A DNA stretch of 61,469 nucleotides, taken from positions 1 to 61,469 of the forward strand of contig JAIKVO010000160.1 in assembly GCA_024685655.1 (NCBI GenBank), in the 5' to 3' direction. Below are positions 42,101 to 49,343 of this stretch, one piece after another. The stretch is from Treponemataceae bacterium (lineage in GTDB: Bacteria > Spirochaetota > Spirochaetia > Treponematales > Treponemataceae). Within the stretch, counting starts at the first letter, position 1. Each line of letters opens with the position of its first letter. The notes under the pieces are model-generated. The model ran no database searches. It was not told the origin of the DNA and was given only the letters and a program-made list of their open reading frames with translations. Both the position numbers and the translations under genes were made by a program.

Positions 42101-44515
42101 GGCTTTGTCGAAATCAGTGAGATTCCTTGCTTCATTTGACGTATAAGTGCCGCCGTCGGCTTCGTTGAAGTCCCTGTCATAGAACACATAGCTCCATGAG
42201 CTATCCTCATAGCGGAGCGCAAGGAATTCGTTGAGATATTTGTTGTGGTAGTATTTCTCGAATCCGCTTTCAACGATAAGCTCGTGGAAATATTCCTCGG
42301 CATATTCTCCCCTGCCGCAAAGTTCCGCAATCTGCATGAATACGTCAATGCCGATATCGGAGATTTCCTGCCAGCTTTCCTTGTCGTTAGTGACCGATGA
42401 TTTGGCGGTTTCATAAACTTCGTCAGCCCATTCCTCGTCGGAGAAATACTCCTTGAGCTTGTCCTCCGGGATATGGTCGATGAGCCAGCGGAGATTGTCA
42501 CCGAGGTTTGCGTCCGCAGCGGCTACCTTGATTGCCTTGCGCGGGTCAGCTCCCTTGTTGAGAAGCTCAAGCCATACGTCAGGACGTGAATCAAGAGTCG
42601 CGAAATCTCTCGCAAGCTCGTCGTCAAGATTTTGTTTCTGACGGATTTCGGACAGTTCGGGAGAAACGAGGGCAAACTGGTTCGCGTAATTGCGTATCAT
42701 GTACGGAACCTCGCTCTCGGAGTAGCCGTAGGAACTGATGACGAAACCGTATCCTGGCTTGTAGTTGACCCTGCCTACGGTACGCTCGTCTTCATTAGTT
42801 TTTATGATATCAAGCTGCTCTTTTTCCTTGTCAAAACGGAATTCGAATCCACCTTTGTGTACTATATCAAGTATTGCTTCGTCGTCAAGGTATTCCATTT
42901 CGCCTTTATGGAATAGATATGCTTGGTTGATGAAGGAAGAAATGTCGTCGGCAGCCGGGGAAACGAAATGGCTGCCGTTCGGACTGTGATTGATATGTCC
43001 GAGACCGCACCTTAAGAAAACGCAGTCCCGCTGGTCCTCGACAAACTCGTCGGTTCCGAACTGGTAGAGGTAATGAACGGCGGCAAGTTTAGCTATTTCA
43101 GGCGTACGAGCCTGCTTGATAATGCTTTCCAGCTCCTGCATACGGAGCGTGACTATGGCGGAATGCCCTCCCTCAAAAAGCCTGCGGAGCCTTGCGTCGC
43201 CGATATATCTGGAATTGTTCTCGATATATGCTTCCTTAAGCTTCTCATAGTCATCCAAGGTCTTCTTGTTCTTTTCGTGGAATTCAGTCGTTACACTTGT
43301 GAAAAGCTCGTCTGCTTCTGCTATGTTTTTTTCTTCATTGGTTTTAGTATCGTCAGTTACGGTCGAAGTTTCCGGTTCCGTCTCTACATTACCGCCGGAT
43401 TTTTCCTGCTCTACATGCTCTGGGATTACGGCAGTTTCTTCCGCGACCTCGGAGTTTTCTTTAAGTTGTGTTTTTCCGGCGGGGGCGGATACAGCCTGTT
43501 CTTCGTGTTGAGAACCAAGCCTTTCAAGGCGTCCGAGATATTCCTTGATTGTGCCGGATTTCTCAGGTGTTATCGGATTGACGTCAACCGGAATTCCGTT
43601 TATCTGCAGGTGTTCATCGGCTATTACGTTGAAAAGGTCGTCTTCTCTCCACTCTCCTTCATAATTCTCTGTTCCGTACTGAACGAGTATTTTGATATGT
43701 TCGTCTTTATCCGGATTGCCGTAAACAGATATGCCGCCTATATATGGTTCCGGAACGAGGTCATGGAATATATTCTGGATGTCTTCCTCGATGAGAGATT
43801 CAATTTCATGCTTCTTGTAGCTTTCTCCGTTTATAAGATATGTGGGTTCATCATCGATGCTGCTTGTAGATATGTCTTGGGGTACCGCCGGAGAAAATTG
43901 TTTATTTTCCTGTGATTGAAGATTCTGCCTGAGTCGTTCGTTCTCCTCCCGGAGCGAGCGGTTATCTTCTTGTAGCTGAGAAATGACATCAGTGAATCTT
44001 GCGAACTCGACGGACTCATTTATTATTTTATCTTTGAGCATATTCGCGATTCTCTCGTATGCCGCAGGTGTAAGCTCATAGTCCATGCTCTTCTCGATGA
44101 TTTTAAGAAGAAGGTCGTCGGCGGAATCACCGGTAAGTATCTCCTGATGAAATGTTTTATCAGATGAGACAGGTTGCGAGATTTGTTCTCCACCGTTTGT
44201 TCCGGATGTCGAGTCCTGGGAAGAGGAACTTCCGGATTCAGGATTGGCTGAATCTTCTGCGAGCAATGACGAGGACTGCTCCGGAAAGAACTTTTCCGTA
44301 AAGTCCTTGATGAAATCGTCGCAACCGCGCTTAGCCTCGGCTGTGAAAGGATACCATCTTCCGGTCGTCCCCTCGCCTTTTTTGCTGTAATATCTCCAGC
44401 CGTTCTGCTTGAGGTAGTCCAGAATTTCTTTGTCCGGTCTGTTGCTGAAAGATATGTTCGTGAAAGGAATGCCGTCATTCCGGATGAAGTTCATTGTAAG
44501 TTTTTCATTGCTCAT
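30128..44515 (-). CDS. Giant polyvalent protein (4795 aa): coiled coils, repeated modules, zincin, N6-adenine DNA methylase, SNF2-family helicase
   Basis: VLEPSAGTGKFANN and IVIGNPPYGTY (N6-MTase); AYEVGVGKTAAG, VDEAHRFKN, MLTATPFTNSPLEVYSML, EGRIHRQGNAQG (SNF2); EVALHEYTHLWDNY (HExxH zincin). Confidence 0.9.
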   Translation of the reverse strand: MSNEKLTMNFIRNDGIPFTNISFSNRPDKEILDYLKQNGWRYYSKKGEGTTGRWYPFTAEAKRGCDDFIKDFTEKFFPEQSSSLLAEDSANPESGSSSSQDSTSGTNGGEQISQPVSSDKTFHQEILTGDSADDLLLKIIEKSMDYELTPAAYERIANMLKDKIINESVEFARFTDVISQLQEDNRSLREENERLRQNLQSQENKQFSPAVPQDISTSSIDDEPTYLINGESYKKHEIESLIEEDIQNIFHDLVPEPYIGGISVYGNPDKDEHIKILVQYGTENYEGEWREDDLFNVIADEHLQINGIPVDVNPITPEKSGTIKEYLGRLERLGSQHEEQAVSAPAGKTQLKENSEVAEETAVIPEHVEQEKSGGNVETEPETSTVTDDTKTNEEKNIAEADELFTSVTTEFHEKNKKTLDDYEKLKEAYIENNSRYIGDARLRRLFEGGHSAIVTLRMQELESIIKQARTPEIAKLAAVHYLYQFGTDEFVEDQRDCVFLRCGLGHINHSPNGSHFVSPAADDISSFINQAYLFHKGEMEYLDDEAILDIVHKGGFEFRFDKEKEQLDIIKTNEDERTVGRVNYKPGYGFVISSYGYSESEVPYMIRNYANQFALVSPELSEIRQKQNLDDELARDFATLDSRPDVWLELLNKGADPRKAIKVAAADANLGDNLRWLIDHIPEDKLKEYFSDEEWADEVYETAKSSVTNDKESWQEISDIGIDVFMQIAELCGRGEYAEEYFHELIVESGFEKYYHNKYLNEFLALRYEDSSWSYVFYDRDFNEADGGTYTSNEARNLTDFDKAAENIIAEHYQLGSFDPDGKTQSELDERAGYEENLSYANWEPLDYKRFSNFKSSSFLYKDNCIDILQKYRDNTLTDSERKIIAAEESIVFDKPADSKEVRESIAAIESVMRSSKFYVQKKNPATGNFERKGQREVSVREARSLISPTDFATGIERSAYHITADRDIDDDTNLHFASNDATQMLPDYVISEEDMEVLREYLGTHVADHITEHFDEIFSEHTGAASPSSSHEEPAEKVEQEKTPETSDNTVQFDFVALADEICQTAYSNSDLGYNYNISFDDIAELAGKDVQWVKDNLDEIGKHLEEHNDELLLDFSLSDALIMQADGKDYLDLTFCSVGENGNILFKQDDNGRWIRKTEDELDKERDEINDSSEQEELVLTDKELETAKSFIPNSQYITTLQLAEREERDFFVRTLKNIASAVENAPKIRATDGMEQHPIVLRYFHPTGTESFVTEIGNDGEAFGFQCLNGDYAMAEWGYLDINEIKRIPMMQVDYHIPEGMTVERYLYQERPDFFPQYAKFAEQKHEQNNDVSEQEILVNLINDACKKDEELRQSASVNSRDLFEAAYFDKVSEILIAEWDKGNKSDLARKLLDGNDDYKKEILGNYIDEVYDYLNNKSPLDIAKETGNDVEAIAEALKESPDKTENRKYQVVTYDRDSGSDSKGDYTSLEEAVKEAKNYLTNDYYKDEDGKPYYEGVGVYNADSLKIEFTEGYFPINKIFEKYVIKQNFILDKLADAGIEVVTDKAEFDRILENETILQKMTKENKVEDLFISENDENLDSEIDKLTIKDINVKDDFIEISKETPFILRQCGLDNHPVYMYKQKLARALFLEKENFGERRTHGHKGEFTDKEVKEVFNNLGNPRYIFNSTKNNSIPNDFYLLGVYDQFDKNNNPMMVSFHFDKNTKEVEANWVTAVYGRNKIDIMKNWIDKGYLLYINDTEIKEASAEVGTLYMRVIHNTNAFNDKIIRKSDFVNNLNVLFYKQDNQVYGFAHNNKIYLNPEIMNSEVALHEYTHLWDNYIQRMNPELWQKGKEIFRNTSLWNEVKYDPNYADIAYNDDLLLSEVHAKICGKMADEILNRILERDGELTKNSIIDWDKEVFDYCKERFWLSEKTGKDFVDFISLPMKDLFSGKDILSHLNELDFGESVSSRNVATNSSVSGEKDFQLSDAVTDEIIYGESGLENNSFKYKGKTYVPFRSFRESSPLAKYNSVSDWTIIAQNLDWKEAAVNKDNPSDKGFKVDDFYAAAGGRDKCRADIFYCVDTGKFYLPTDGGLPCVDYENIRTNGYYGEFANFKMYDTYVKSVELYMRFQNVYEPQIREASYVLNYVEDKYNESGEIRDFESMRLQYRDYVDIQMHRLTDIIKNASSPEIATYAAKECLYSYGTSPDLFFTERFSDNLYLRCHLGDFEHRDGQRVFVDPDEQEIIDFITTTYNSLHGIENPAHTEETEPLEYSFAIKDDTEFGTGGFKPVINLTAEEAAKKYLELNDPDTGIALIIPGDFIFSDEWAADGISIAVIDNDGDINFQIFGDTFINGLKKPDERAKTYIAAYKELYQELINAGAKVKYPRFLFDKEKELFPIEPTAELSEESRPVIITADNIEKLGIKVGTIVKDNEDSYWRIAKVDDFMASMYRCDKDGNKLDVTGNTGRSSFGEGLKQLLADGVFTYTLVSPSNTVQKEAAPDFVSSHIHFTGLSKPETKEHDGSENLTRENKKPDVYLNHSFLQFPGINKWLYQENKNGFVILTALDYEPGVHTVPIKVSDGSNGWKESEAVVDYTKTPRWGMSKEDFLERNLEQYLTSETAAPEKKTNSKKDIKAIREQCREILKKKDSEITDEDKAILAQYEGGGGTGESDRSADAVLNEFYTPDKLIEKVWEIADAYRPGAKRVLEPSAGTGKFANNRPDNEFTMYEIDETSARINRILHPDANVIHGAFQSQFFDKNGIAKIKDYTMPQYDIVIGNPPYGTYKDSWHGKGEGKEFNRYEEYFLSRGIESLNIYGLNDVLVYVVPSGFLKSQVDSAKIKIASEGILIDAYRLPEGTFPTTEVGTDIVVFMRNKDKDTSQSLRLLGNDAWFEDHPEKILGQVKTRTNRFGKEESYVTPHDGLSVQDELDKISVLCAESVRARKEAIIDGYIKDNLEWLVNERQCSREDTADMLHLLYHKFEHSEAFERAKVIPLAFGDGQKQVIPEDNNLFTGSFDYSRKFKVGKQELIDVIGILDDTLDYHTVWDRAFAVQHGMEKKDVARLLTWNHAGNQWDLSESHHEFMDIAPEAEQEKSPDEPQELPEKTVQKSYAQIALESVKNGGAKNSVLDALLTGQVADNDYKNENALKLLRISSIDDWRSGFYRYDSDLKVIVNVRTLESVLYHSHYNHNRFIIAASDRDGFITPFFDENSPDFKKLTSNQKDKLRKSVEWYEKEINRIRDVFVGYEDGKFYLKDRNDRISKYSERPFFVPETNEIAMLNTENTLVAGLGFDYKDYKIWGSKKDIGDVVTGGYDDIKKNYNYTCGIYYASYDSLYPADGKYDIGRIIEENKQIEDSTQKERASYPLTDSLPYSKLEDNYKKQLASKKKAALALSGISGEEWFDKAIAYYDDKVKKHAEKLSVRNAEIRKTEDANVVLDCILSHKLTDRESFEAGSSYVLCLGTEKGTDVLINGKKALNIDSNNKSLVTYNNYYVTEQFVKALYDRFGGELSVSNVKFNEPARPVLSKLIKENLPAAPDEYLVNGITQFALDSTRIHIGGKPPKADFGGHTATLTQSGIISSVYLDGGKEPVIRFNRKSNLLTLYQSAFDSGAIESLENAFRNVYDKLHVTKYVTIDNVHYCDNDGFTVIMPEKASQTYHPEKTDIMSSDEFTKLYGTSWNEDERIFWEFTDYENYVDITKLTSEQSEKLRKSSNYYEEKDGRYIHRELFASGDIYQKIAANDEYFNKGQLSEESYHRNRDFLEKNVPVPYRFEEISVSVKSPFVRNLNIDGLPLPELFLQWATGCNLEDSRNSRFEINDFTQAGISREDIPPDIYWSDITDYIDGNPVKVDSAIKDEDKRKKIANEKANSRKVAAETLFSRFLREGLSKVGQDIFVTSYNRNFNYNKEPDYSRLPLFVYGMNRYKNGEPFTLYEQQIKGVAALSNKGNGLLAYEVGVGKTAAGVVSTVNQIQTGRSERPFIFVPKSVIKAWENDIRELFPDITLNVLGNMSYKNIAPYYDGNHGLNLQPGSITLCTHEALNNISFKRETVEEYLFGDFADLLALNDALDSTNPHERAEAEKKILDYAGCSSAANNDNYVFFENTGCDHVTVDEAHRFKNLYKVPRPKKGEKNEFQGMGSGTPSKRAAKMFAVTQYVQRENNDRNVFMLTATPFTNSPLEVYSMLSYIARKELEKQGIKDLYSFCEQYASTRLEQNVTHKNEIVYASVMKEFNDVQGLQNTLKKYIDKVDAEEALVIRPDRVVHPVYLQPTKLQQEIFEFAHNLMNYNPGEDEKRAPVLEGLNLINKASLSPALISEDQLTDPYTHLPSGIALPSADELVESSPKLKTVFDTVVKNWRSHKDCGQIVYSNIGTDEFSTMAKYLNKQGVPVSAIAIINGSDVIMGGKKVPGGSDEARDTVKDAFNDIHNPCKILIGSAAISEGMNLNGNSIALYNLTLGWNPTESVQVEGRIHRQGNAQGRVHIVYPLLEDSCDPFLYQKHDEKSSRIDDLFSYKSGSKMSVSGIDPQEAKFALIKNPATLADFEIQNKVNELEKQKLVYESQLQDYDSLVTARITFTERLNKRTEDKAAYEANFLKSGRTPDEQQRGIERLDKSLGDCKTNLVNIGKKLVAMGIENDADASQFSVSTNRKIDSLKEKIERLKSQEHKQEITEKWKMKLLEDNLLKSRRADTGNLAESISGDLVPFEVTEERVQKERWRIACENKERDPGKYEKAKSAWEKYCNKKAEKETSFGNASTGIPGEPENDYSLNKSEKNAAAAVPTSPKLIPPPRPEQKKVLSGGEQLSLF
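36968..36990. repeat. ACGGGTCA-N7-TGACCCGT palindrome inside the giant ORF
   Basis: Reverse complement GACGGGTCAGAAAACTTGACCCGT is identical over 24 nt to the first copy in the Rep-like gene; encodes DGSENLTR. Confidence 0.92.
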
Positions 44516-44539
44516 TTTGTTGCCTCTTTATAGTTTTTC

Positions 44540-44557
44540 TGCCGCAAGGTTGCGGCA
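44540..44557. repeat. Palindrome TGCCGCAAGGTTGCGGCA, ~25 nt upstream of the giant ORF start
   Basis: Perfect 8-bp arms with a 2-nt centre. Confidence 0.88.
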
Positions 44558-44570
44558 ACAAGGAAATGAT

Positions 44571-47009
44571 TCAGTTTCCCTTGAAACCTACGCCGCCAAG
44601 CTCCCTGCGGAGTTTCTGGTTCTCATTCTGGAGAGCCTTGTTTTCTTTTGTAAGCTTCTCGTTCTCATCGCAAAGCTCATTGTTCGTGTCTATGATTTTG
44701 TCCAGCCGTCGGACAGCGTTGCGGAATCCCTCGGCAAGTCCTTCCTTGCACTCACGGAGAGTGCCGTCAACGTCGATAGTGACAGGCTCGGTGTTTGAAG
44801 CAGGAACATGTTCTTCATGCTGAGGGGGAAAAGGTGTTGACTTTTCATATGAATTTGATATAGTTTTCAACGGAGGGACGTTTAGTACGTCCTCTCTGGT
44901 CGGATTGACCGTCACCAGCTGCTTGCCAGTTGTACGCTCAATCATCTGCCCGATTTCATCTGACACATATATCAGCTGGTCGGGCTTTTTTATTTTATTC
45001 ACAACGTTGTTGATGTCTCTTTCATGGGTTGAGATCGAAACGTTCTCATTCTCGATGGAAACTACGACAGATTGTACGGCCTTGTTTTTTCCGTTCATGA
45101 CGAATGATTTGGCATAAATATGAGCCGCATTCATATCACCGAATACGCTTTGCCTTTCCTCGTTGATTACGAGGTCAGGAATCTTTAGGGTGTCATAGAC
45201 AGCCTGCAAAATTGATTGTCGCTCATTTGCATTTAGCTTCTCAAACTGATGTTCTCCAAGTTTTACTTTCTCAACAGGCGTATCTATCATTGAATAAGGG
45301 AAAAGCTTATTGTAGTTTTCCCTCGTAAAAGGAATATCAGACAAAGGACGTGCAGTTTCGTTCAAAGCATCTTTCAGGCAGTTTTTCAATGAATCTAAAT
45401 ATGTTTTTTCGTTTGTAAAATTAGATTTTTTGGTTTGTGCGGCGGTCTCCACGGCAGGTTCCCTGCGGAAATTTTTAGGCTTCCCGAAAATAGGCGCGAC
45501 AAGCTCCGCTGACTCGCGGATGTCATCCAGTGATATCTCGCGCCTGTTGTCCATGTTCGCAATCGTAAGCGCGACTTTAAGCATGTTCTGTCCGTCGCGG
45601 ACGCTGTAATTGTCCTTGATGCCGTCGAAGAATTCCTGGCACTTTTGGTCGAGCTTGCACATCTTGGCGAACTCTACACCGTTGAGGGCGGAGTTTTTTA
45701 CGCCGTTCTCGCGTTGTATCTTATATGCGTTCGCGACATGCTCCTTCATCTCCTGAACTGTTATTTTACGGGTGTCTTTCTCGTCCTTCTCGAAATGCTG
45801 CTTGATTTCGATGCGGGAAAGAACGCCGCTGTCGATTTTCTTCCAGTACTGGTCAACGGATTTATCTGAGCAGAGACAGATTTTTCCGGCGGAACCGTAG
45901 TTTCCGCACGGACAAGGGTTGTTTGCCATGACAATCTGAGCGTCCGCAGGATACATGGTATGCCTACCCGCGCGGCTGAGAGTTATTGATTTGTTCTCCA
46001 TAGGAACGCGGAGACTTTGAAGCACAGAGAATCTGAACTCAGAAGCATCGTCAAGGAAAAGCGTTCCGTTATGGGCAAGGGTAATTTCGCCCGGACGAAT
46101 GTCGGAGCCGCCGCCGACCATCCCCTCAAGGCTCGAACTACGATACGGCATCCTGAAAGGGGGTCTCCTTGAGTCTATGTCATTAGGATTAAGAAGACCG
46201 GCGATGCTTTTTATTCTTTTTACGGTATTTGCTTCTTCCTTCGTCAGGTCAGGAGTAAGCGCGGGAATAAGGCAATAGGATAAAAGTGTCTTTCCGCTTC
46301 CGGGGGCGCCCTCAAGAAGAATGTTGTGCCTTCCGGCGACCGCGATCTCTATCGCGCGGCATACGTCGTAATAGCCGTCAAGACTCATCGAAGAGGCTTC
46401 ATCAAGAAGCTTCTCGTCGAATGTAATGCCGGACGGTTCGTTCTTCTTAAGGTTGGTGTCCTCGATTGAAATAAACTTCTCGTTGGCAAATAGTTTCTCA
46501 TGCGCCTCGGAGAGAGTGCTGACGCTCAATACCTTCGCGCCGGGAACCAATAGAGCCTCATTAGCGTTTATATCAGGGACGACGAAATTGGTTATGCCCT
46601 CGGAAACAGCTTTTTCCAAAGCTGCTGTGACTCCCCTGACCGGAAGTATGTTGCCGTTTGAGTCGATGTCTCCGACAGCAAGGATTTTCTCGCCGTCATG
46701 ACCATAGCCACCGTGTTCCTCGTTGAGGACAGAGAGAGCCATAGCAAGAGGAAGCATGTCTCCGTCCTTCCTAATGTCTGCCGGACTTAGGGACATAAGG
46801 ACCCGTTCCGGCGGGAAAGGAAGATTCTGCTTGGTGAAAGCTGACCTTATGCGGTTACGAACGTCCGATACCACTCCGTCTGCCAATCCAACGATATCGA
46901 CCGCAGGTATACCGCGTCTTAGATCAGTCTCAACATATATGATATTTCCCTCGTAACCGAAGGAAGAATATCCGTAAATAGTGCTTTTTTCGTTCTCTGT
47001 GTCTGCCAT
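44571..47009 (-). CDS. ComM/YifB-like (Mg-chelatase-type) AAA+ ATPase with extra C-terminal coiled-coil module
   Basis: YGYSSFGYEGNIIYVETDLRRGIPAVDIVGLADGVVSDVRNRIRSAF, LLEGAPGSGKTLLSYCLIPAL Walker A, PCPCGNYGS. Likely start MADTENEK at 47009; the track's MSADKP extension covers intergenic palindrome. Confidence 0.88.
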   Translation of the reverse strand: MADTENEKSTIYGYSSFGYEGNIIYVETDLRRGIPAVDIVGLADGVVSDVRNRIRSAFTKQNLPFPPERVLMSLSPADIRKDGDMLPLAMALSVLNEEHGGYGHDGEKILAVGDIDSNGNILPVRGVTAALEKAVSEGITNFVVPDINANEALLVPGAKVLSVSTLSEAHEKLFANEKFISIEDTNLKKNEPSGITFDEKLLDEASSMSLDGYYDVCRAIEIAVAGRHNILLEGAPGSGKTLLSYCLIPALTPDLTKEEANTVKRIKSIAGLLNPNDIDSRRPPFRMPYRSSSLEGMVGGGSDIRPGEITLAHNGTLFLDDASEFRFSVLQSLRVPMENKSITLSRAGRHTMYPADAQIVMANNPCPCGNYGSAGKICLCSDKSVDQYWKKIDSGVLSRIEIKQHFEKDEKDTRKITVQEMKEHVANAYKIQRENGVKNSALNGVEFAKMCKLDQKCQEFFDGIKDNYSVRDGQNMLKVALTIANMDNRREISLDDIRESAELVAPIFGKPKNFRREPAVETAAQTKKSNFTNEKTYLDSLKNCLKDALNETARPLSDIPFTRENYNKLFPYSMIDTPVEKVKLGEHQFEKLNANERQSILQAVYDTLKIPDLVINEERQSVFGDMNAAHIYAKSFVMNGKNKAVQSVVVSIENENVSISTHERDINNVVNKIKKPDQLIYVSDEIGQMIERTTGKQLVTVNPTREDVLNVPPLKTISNSYEKSTPFPPQHEEHVPASNTEPVTIDVDGTLRECKEGLAEGFRNAVRRLDKIIDTNNELCDENEKLTKENKALQNENQKLRRELGGVGFKGN

Positions 47010-47024
47010 ATAATTTTCTCCTTC

Positions 47025-47042
47025 TGTCGCAACGTTTAGGCA
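47025..47042. repeat. Degenerate palindrome TGTCGCAACGTTTAGGCA upstream of the ComM-like start
   Basis: Same family, imperfect arm; followed on the minus strand by AGAAGGAG. Confidence 0.7.
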
Positions 47043-47061
47043 ATTTATGTATTCCAGCGGT

Positions 47062-49314
47062 TTATCCGCGCTCATGTTCCTTGTTATGGTTCTTCTTGTT
47101 TAGCTGTTCCTTGAGTCTCATGTTCTCCATTACGAGACGGTTGTTCTCGTCGCAAAGCTCATGGTTAGTGTCAATGATGCCGTCAAGCCTTCTGACAGCG
47201 TTCTTGAAGCCTTCGAGGACTCCGTTCCTGCACTCACGCTCTTTTCCGTTTACGTCGATTGTGAAAGGCTCCGTAAGAGGATTGCCGACAGAGTTCGAGT
47301 TTTTCTGAATCTGTGGACTGAACTGGCTTTCATAGATTTTTTTTGCGACATCAGAAATCTCATGCAGTTCCTCGTGCTCCGTATATTCGCGGATTTTCTC
47401 TACATCGCCTGATTTGAGGGCATGATAGAATTCTTGTGCCTCAAACTGCGCAAGCTCACGAGCGTCAAGATTGCTTTTTTCTGTATAATAGCCAAAAAAT
47501 TTCTGTTCGATTGCAGATTGCTTCCTGATTTCATCGTAAAAAGCGTGTCCGTCAGTGAAGATGTCCTTGACATCACCGAATTTCTCCAATATGCTGTTAG
47601 CAGATTCCAAGCAGCGTTCGTGCAGGGGACTCTGTACGACCTGACTGCTCACGTCAGCGACATTGATTCGCTGTTGGGCAATCAGGGCTTGGAGTTTTTC
47701 TTTGTTACCGTAAATCATCTTTCCCTGATTTATCCAGTTCAGCCAGTCAACGTTATCTTTTGGGAAAATAGTACGAATGGAAGAAACTTCAAGACCGTTT
47801 TTCTTCTGATTAAAATGAACACCTGCAAGAAAGTTTTTCCCGTCTTTCTCTAGATTCACGATTACATTCTGAGATTTGTTTCTGTCACCATAAGAAAAAA
47901 CGGCTATAGGAGTCTGTAATGCCTCGTCCAAACCGAAAATATCATTTACTTCAAAAGGATGAGATTTTAAATTTGACTTGAATTTAAGGCGAGAGCCTGA
48001 AAGCTCTATCCGCTGGTCTTTAGGGAAACCGCATTTCTGCAATATCTCGCCCGGAATGCCAAGATTGAAAACATGGCCTTCAGGAAGCTTTCCGTCTGTA
48101 TAGTCTGAGAGTTCTTTGTCAAACTGTGATTTTACTGTTTCAGTATCCTTGATTTGTCTATTATCTATCATGTTGTAAATTTGACCATCTTTTTGGACAT
48201 ATAATTGATTAGTCCGTACAAGTTCTATCGCTTCTTCTGTAGGACGCCAGAAATTGGTCAGAGGATTCCTTTCAAGGTAAGGGAGCTGCGGAACTTGACA
48301 GATTCGGAAAAGACGCTTATCATAATAAGGGTTGTGGCTATTCTGCCCTTTTTTGTGCGGATGAACTGCTTCAGCTGAACGCCCGATGCTATCCGGACGA
48401 TTTATTCGGTTAACTGCATCGGGTTCTTTTTTAATCAAATCAATGAATTTGCCTTTCTCTATGTCAGAAAGGCTCTGGTCATAATAAATATCACCGTTAT
48501 TTTTTTCTGTAAAAACGATTTTTGCTGTGTAATCAACATTATTTAACTTGATTCCTAAAGCATAGTAATAGAATTTCTTCAACTCTGGTTTTCTATGGTC
48601 ATCATTGTTCTCTGTTCCAATATAAATAGAAGAGCGGATAATTTCTGGTATATTATAAATACCTTCGATATGGCCAGGCTGGTAAAGATTATGTCTGCTC
48701 ACTTCCTTTATACCGGCAAAACTGAAATTATATGTTTTTCCGTCATCATTTATATGAAACTTGGGATTCTCGTATGGTGAAAGGTTGTTTTCGAGTCGAA
48801 TGTCATGAATCATTTCTTTGCCGAGAGCAACAACATAATTATTAAGTAACTTTATGTTCTTTTTGGAAGGGTTCTCCCGAAGTTCATTGATTTTGTCAGT
48901 AACATCCTCTCCATTAATTATAATGGAGCCGTCGATTGATAAGGGTTTGGATTTTTTGAGTTTTTCTATTCTGTTTATCTTTTCCCAATCACCGAATTGT
49001 CTTATAAACTCATCAGAATGTATATACTCATCATGGACGTTCTTTTGTTGTTCCATCTCAAGAAGCAACGTTACTATGGTGTCGTTATGAGACCTCATGT
49101 ATTCATGGCAGCATTCCTGTATCTGGTCGGTGTCTCCAAGAAAAGTCTCCATGAAGACATCTTTTCCGTCCGACCAGAAATATGCGCTTCTGCCGTAATC
49201 AGGATTAGAATTATGATAATAGATATAATCATCGAAATCTTTAGCTGATAAATGCGGGAACATCTGATTGAAGTCCGAGCCGCTTTTTGCGTTTGGATTT
49301 ATGATAAGTGCCAT
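47062..49314 (-). CDS. Polyvalent-type protein with possible LPD/BECR-like and MuF-C-like domains plus the shared C-terminal coiled-coil module
   Basis: HIEGIYNIPEIIRSSIYIG...YYYALGIKLNNVDYTAKIVFTEKNNGDIYYDQSL; PIAVFSYGDRNKSQNVIVNLEKDGKNFLAGVHF; tail IDVNGKERECRNGVLEGFKNAVRRLDGIIDTNHELCDENNRL. Likely start MALIINPNA at 49314. Confidence 0.6.
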   Translation of the reverse strand: MALIINPNAKSGSDFNQMFPHLSAKDFDDYIYYHNSNPDYGRSAYFWSDGKDVFMETFLGDTDQIQECCHEYMRSHNDTIVTLLLEMEQQKNVHDEYIHSDEFIRQFGDWEKINRIEKLKKSKPLSIDGSIIINGEDVTDKINELRENPSKKNIKLLNNYVVALGKEMIHDIRLENNLSPYENPKFHINDDGKTYNFSFAGIKEVSRHNLYQPGHIEGIYNIPEIIRSSIYIGTENNDDHRKPELKKFYYYALGIKLNNVDYTAKIVFTEKNNGDIYYDQSLSDIEKGKFIDLIKKEPDAVNRINRPDSIGRSAEAVHPHKKGQNSHNPYYDKRLFRICQVPQLPYLERNPLTNFWRPTEEAIELVRTNQLYVQKDGQIYNMIDNRQIKDTETVKSQFDKELSDYTDGKLPEGHVFNLGIPGEILQKCGFPKDQRIELSGSRLKFKSNLKSHPFEVNDIFGLDEALQTPIAVFSYGDRNKSQNVIVNLEKDGKNFLAGVHFNQKKNGLEVSSIRTIFPKDNVDWLNWINQGKMIYGNKEKLQALIAQQRINVADVSSQVVQSPLHERCLESANSILEKFGDVKDIFTDGHAFYDEIRKQSAIEQKFFGYYTEKSNLDARELAQFEAQEFYHALKSGDVEKIREYTEHEELHEISDVAKKIYESQFSPQIQKNSNSVGNPLTEPFTIDVNGKERECRNGVLEGFKNAVRRLDGIIDTNHELCDENNRLVMENMRLKEQLNKKNHNKEHERG

Positions 49315-49343
49315 GATGTTTTCCTTTTCCGTTACATTCCTTC

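Noticed and set aside
30244-44478. Many 60-280 aa ORFs on the plus strand and in other frames across the giant ORF
   Set aside because: They overlap a continuous, motif-rich 4795-aa frame, have low-complexity or arginine/serine-rich translations and lack RBS or domain support.
47009-47075. ORF-track N-terminal extension MSADKPLEYINCLNVATEGENY of the ComM-like protein
   Set aside because: It spans the intergenic palindrome and overlaps the previous stop; the internal ATG (MADTENEK) has a good AGAAGGAG SD. The same applies to MSADKPRIYKLPQCCG... before MALIINPNA.
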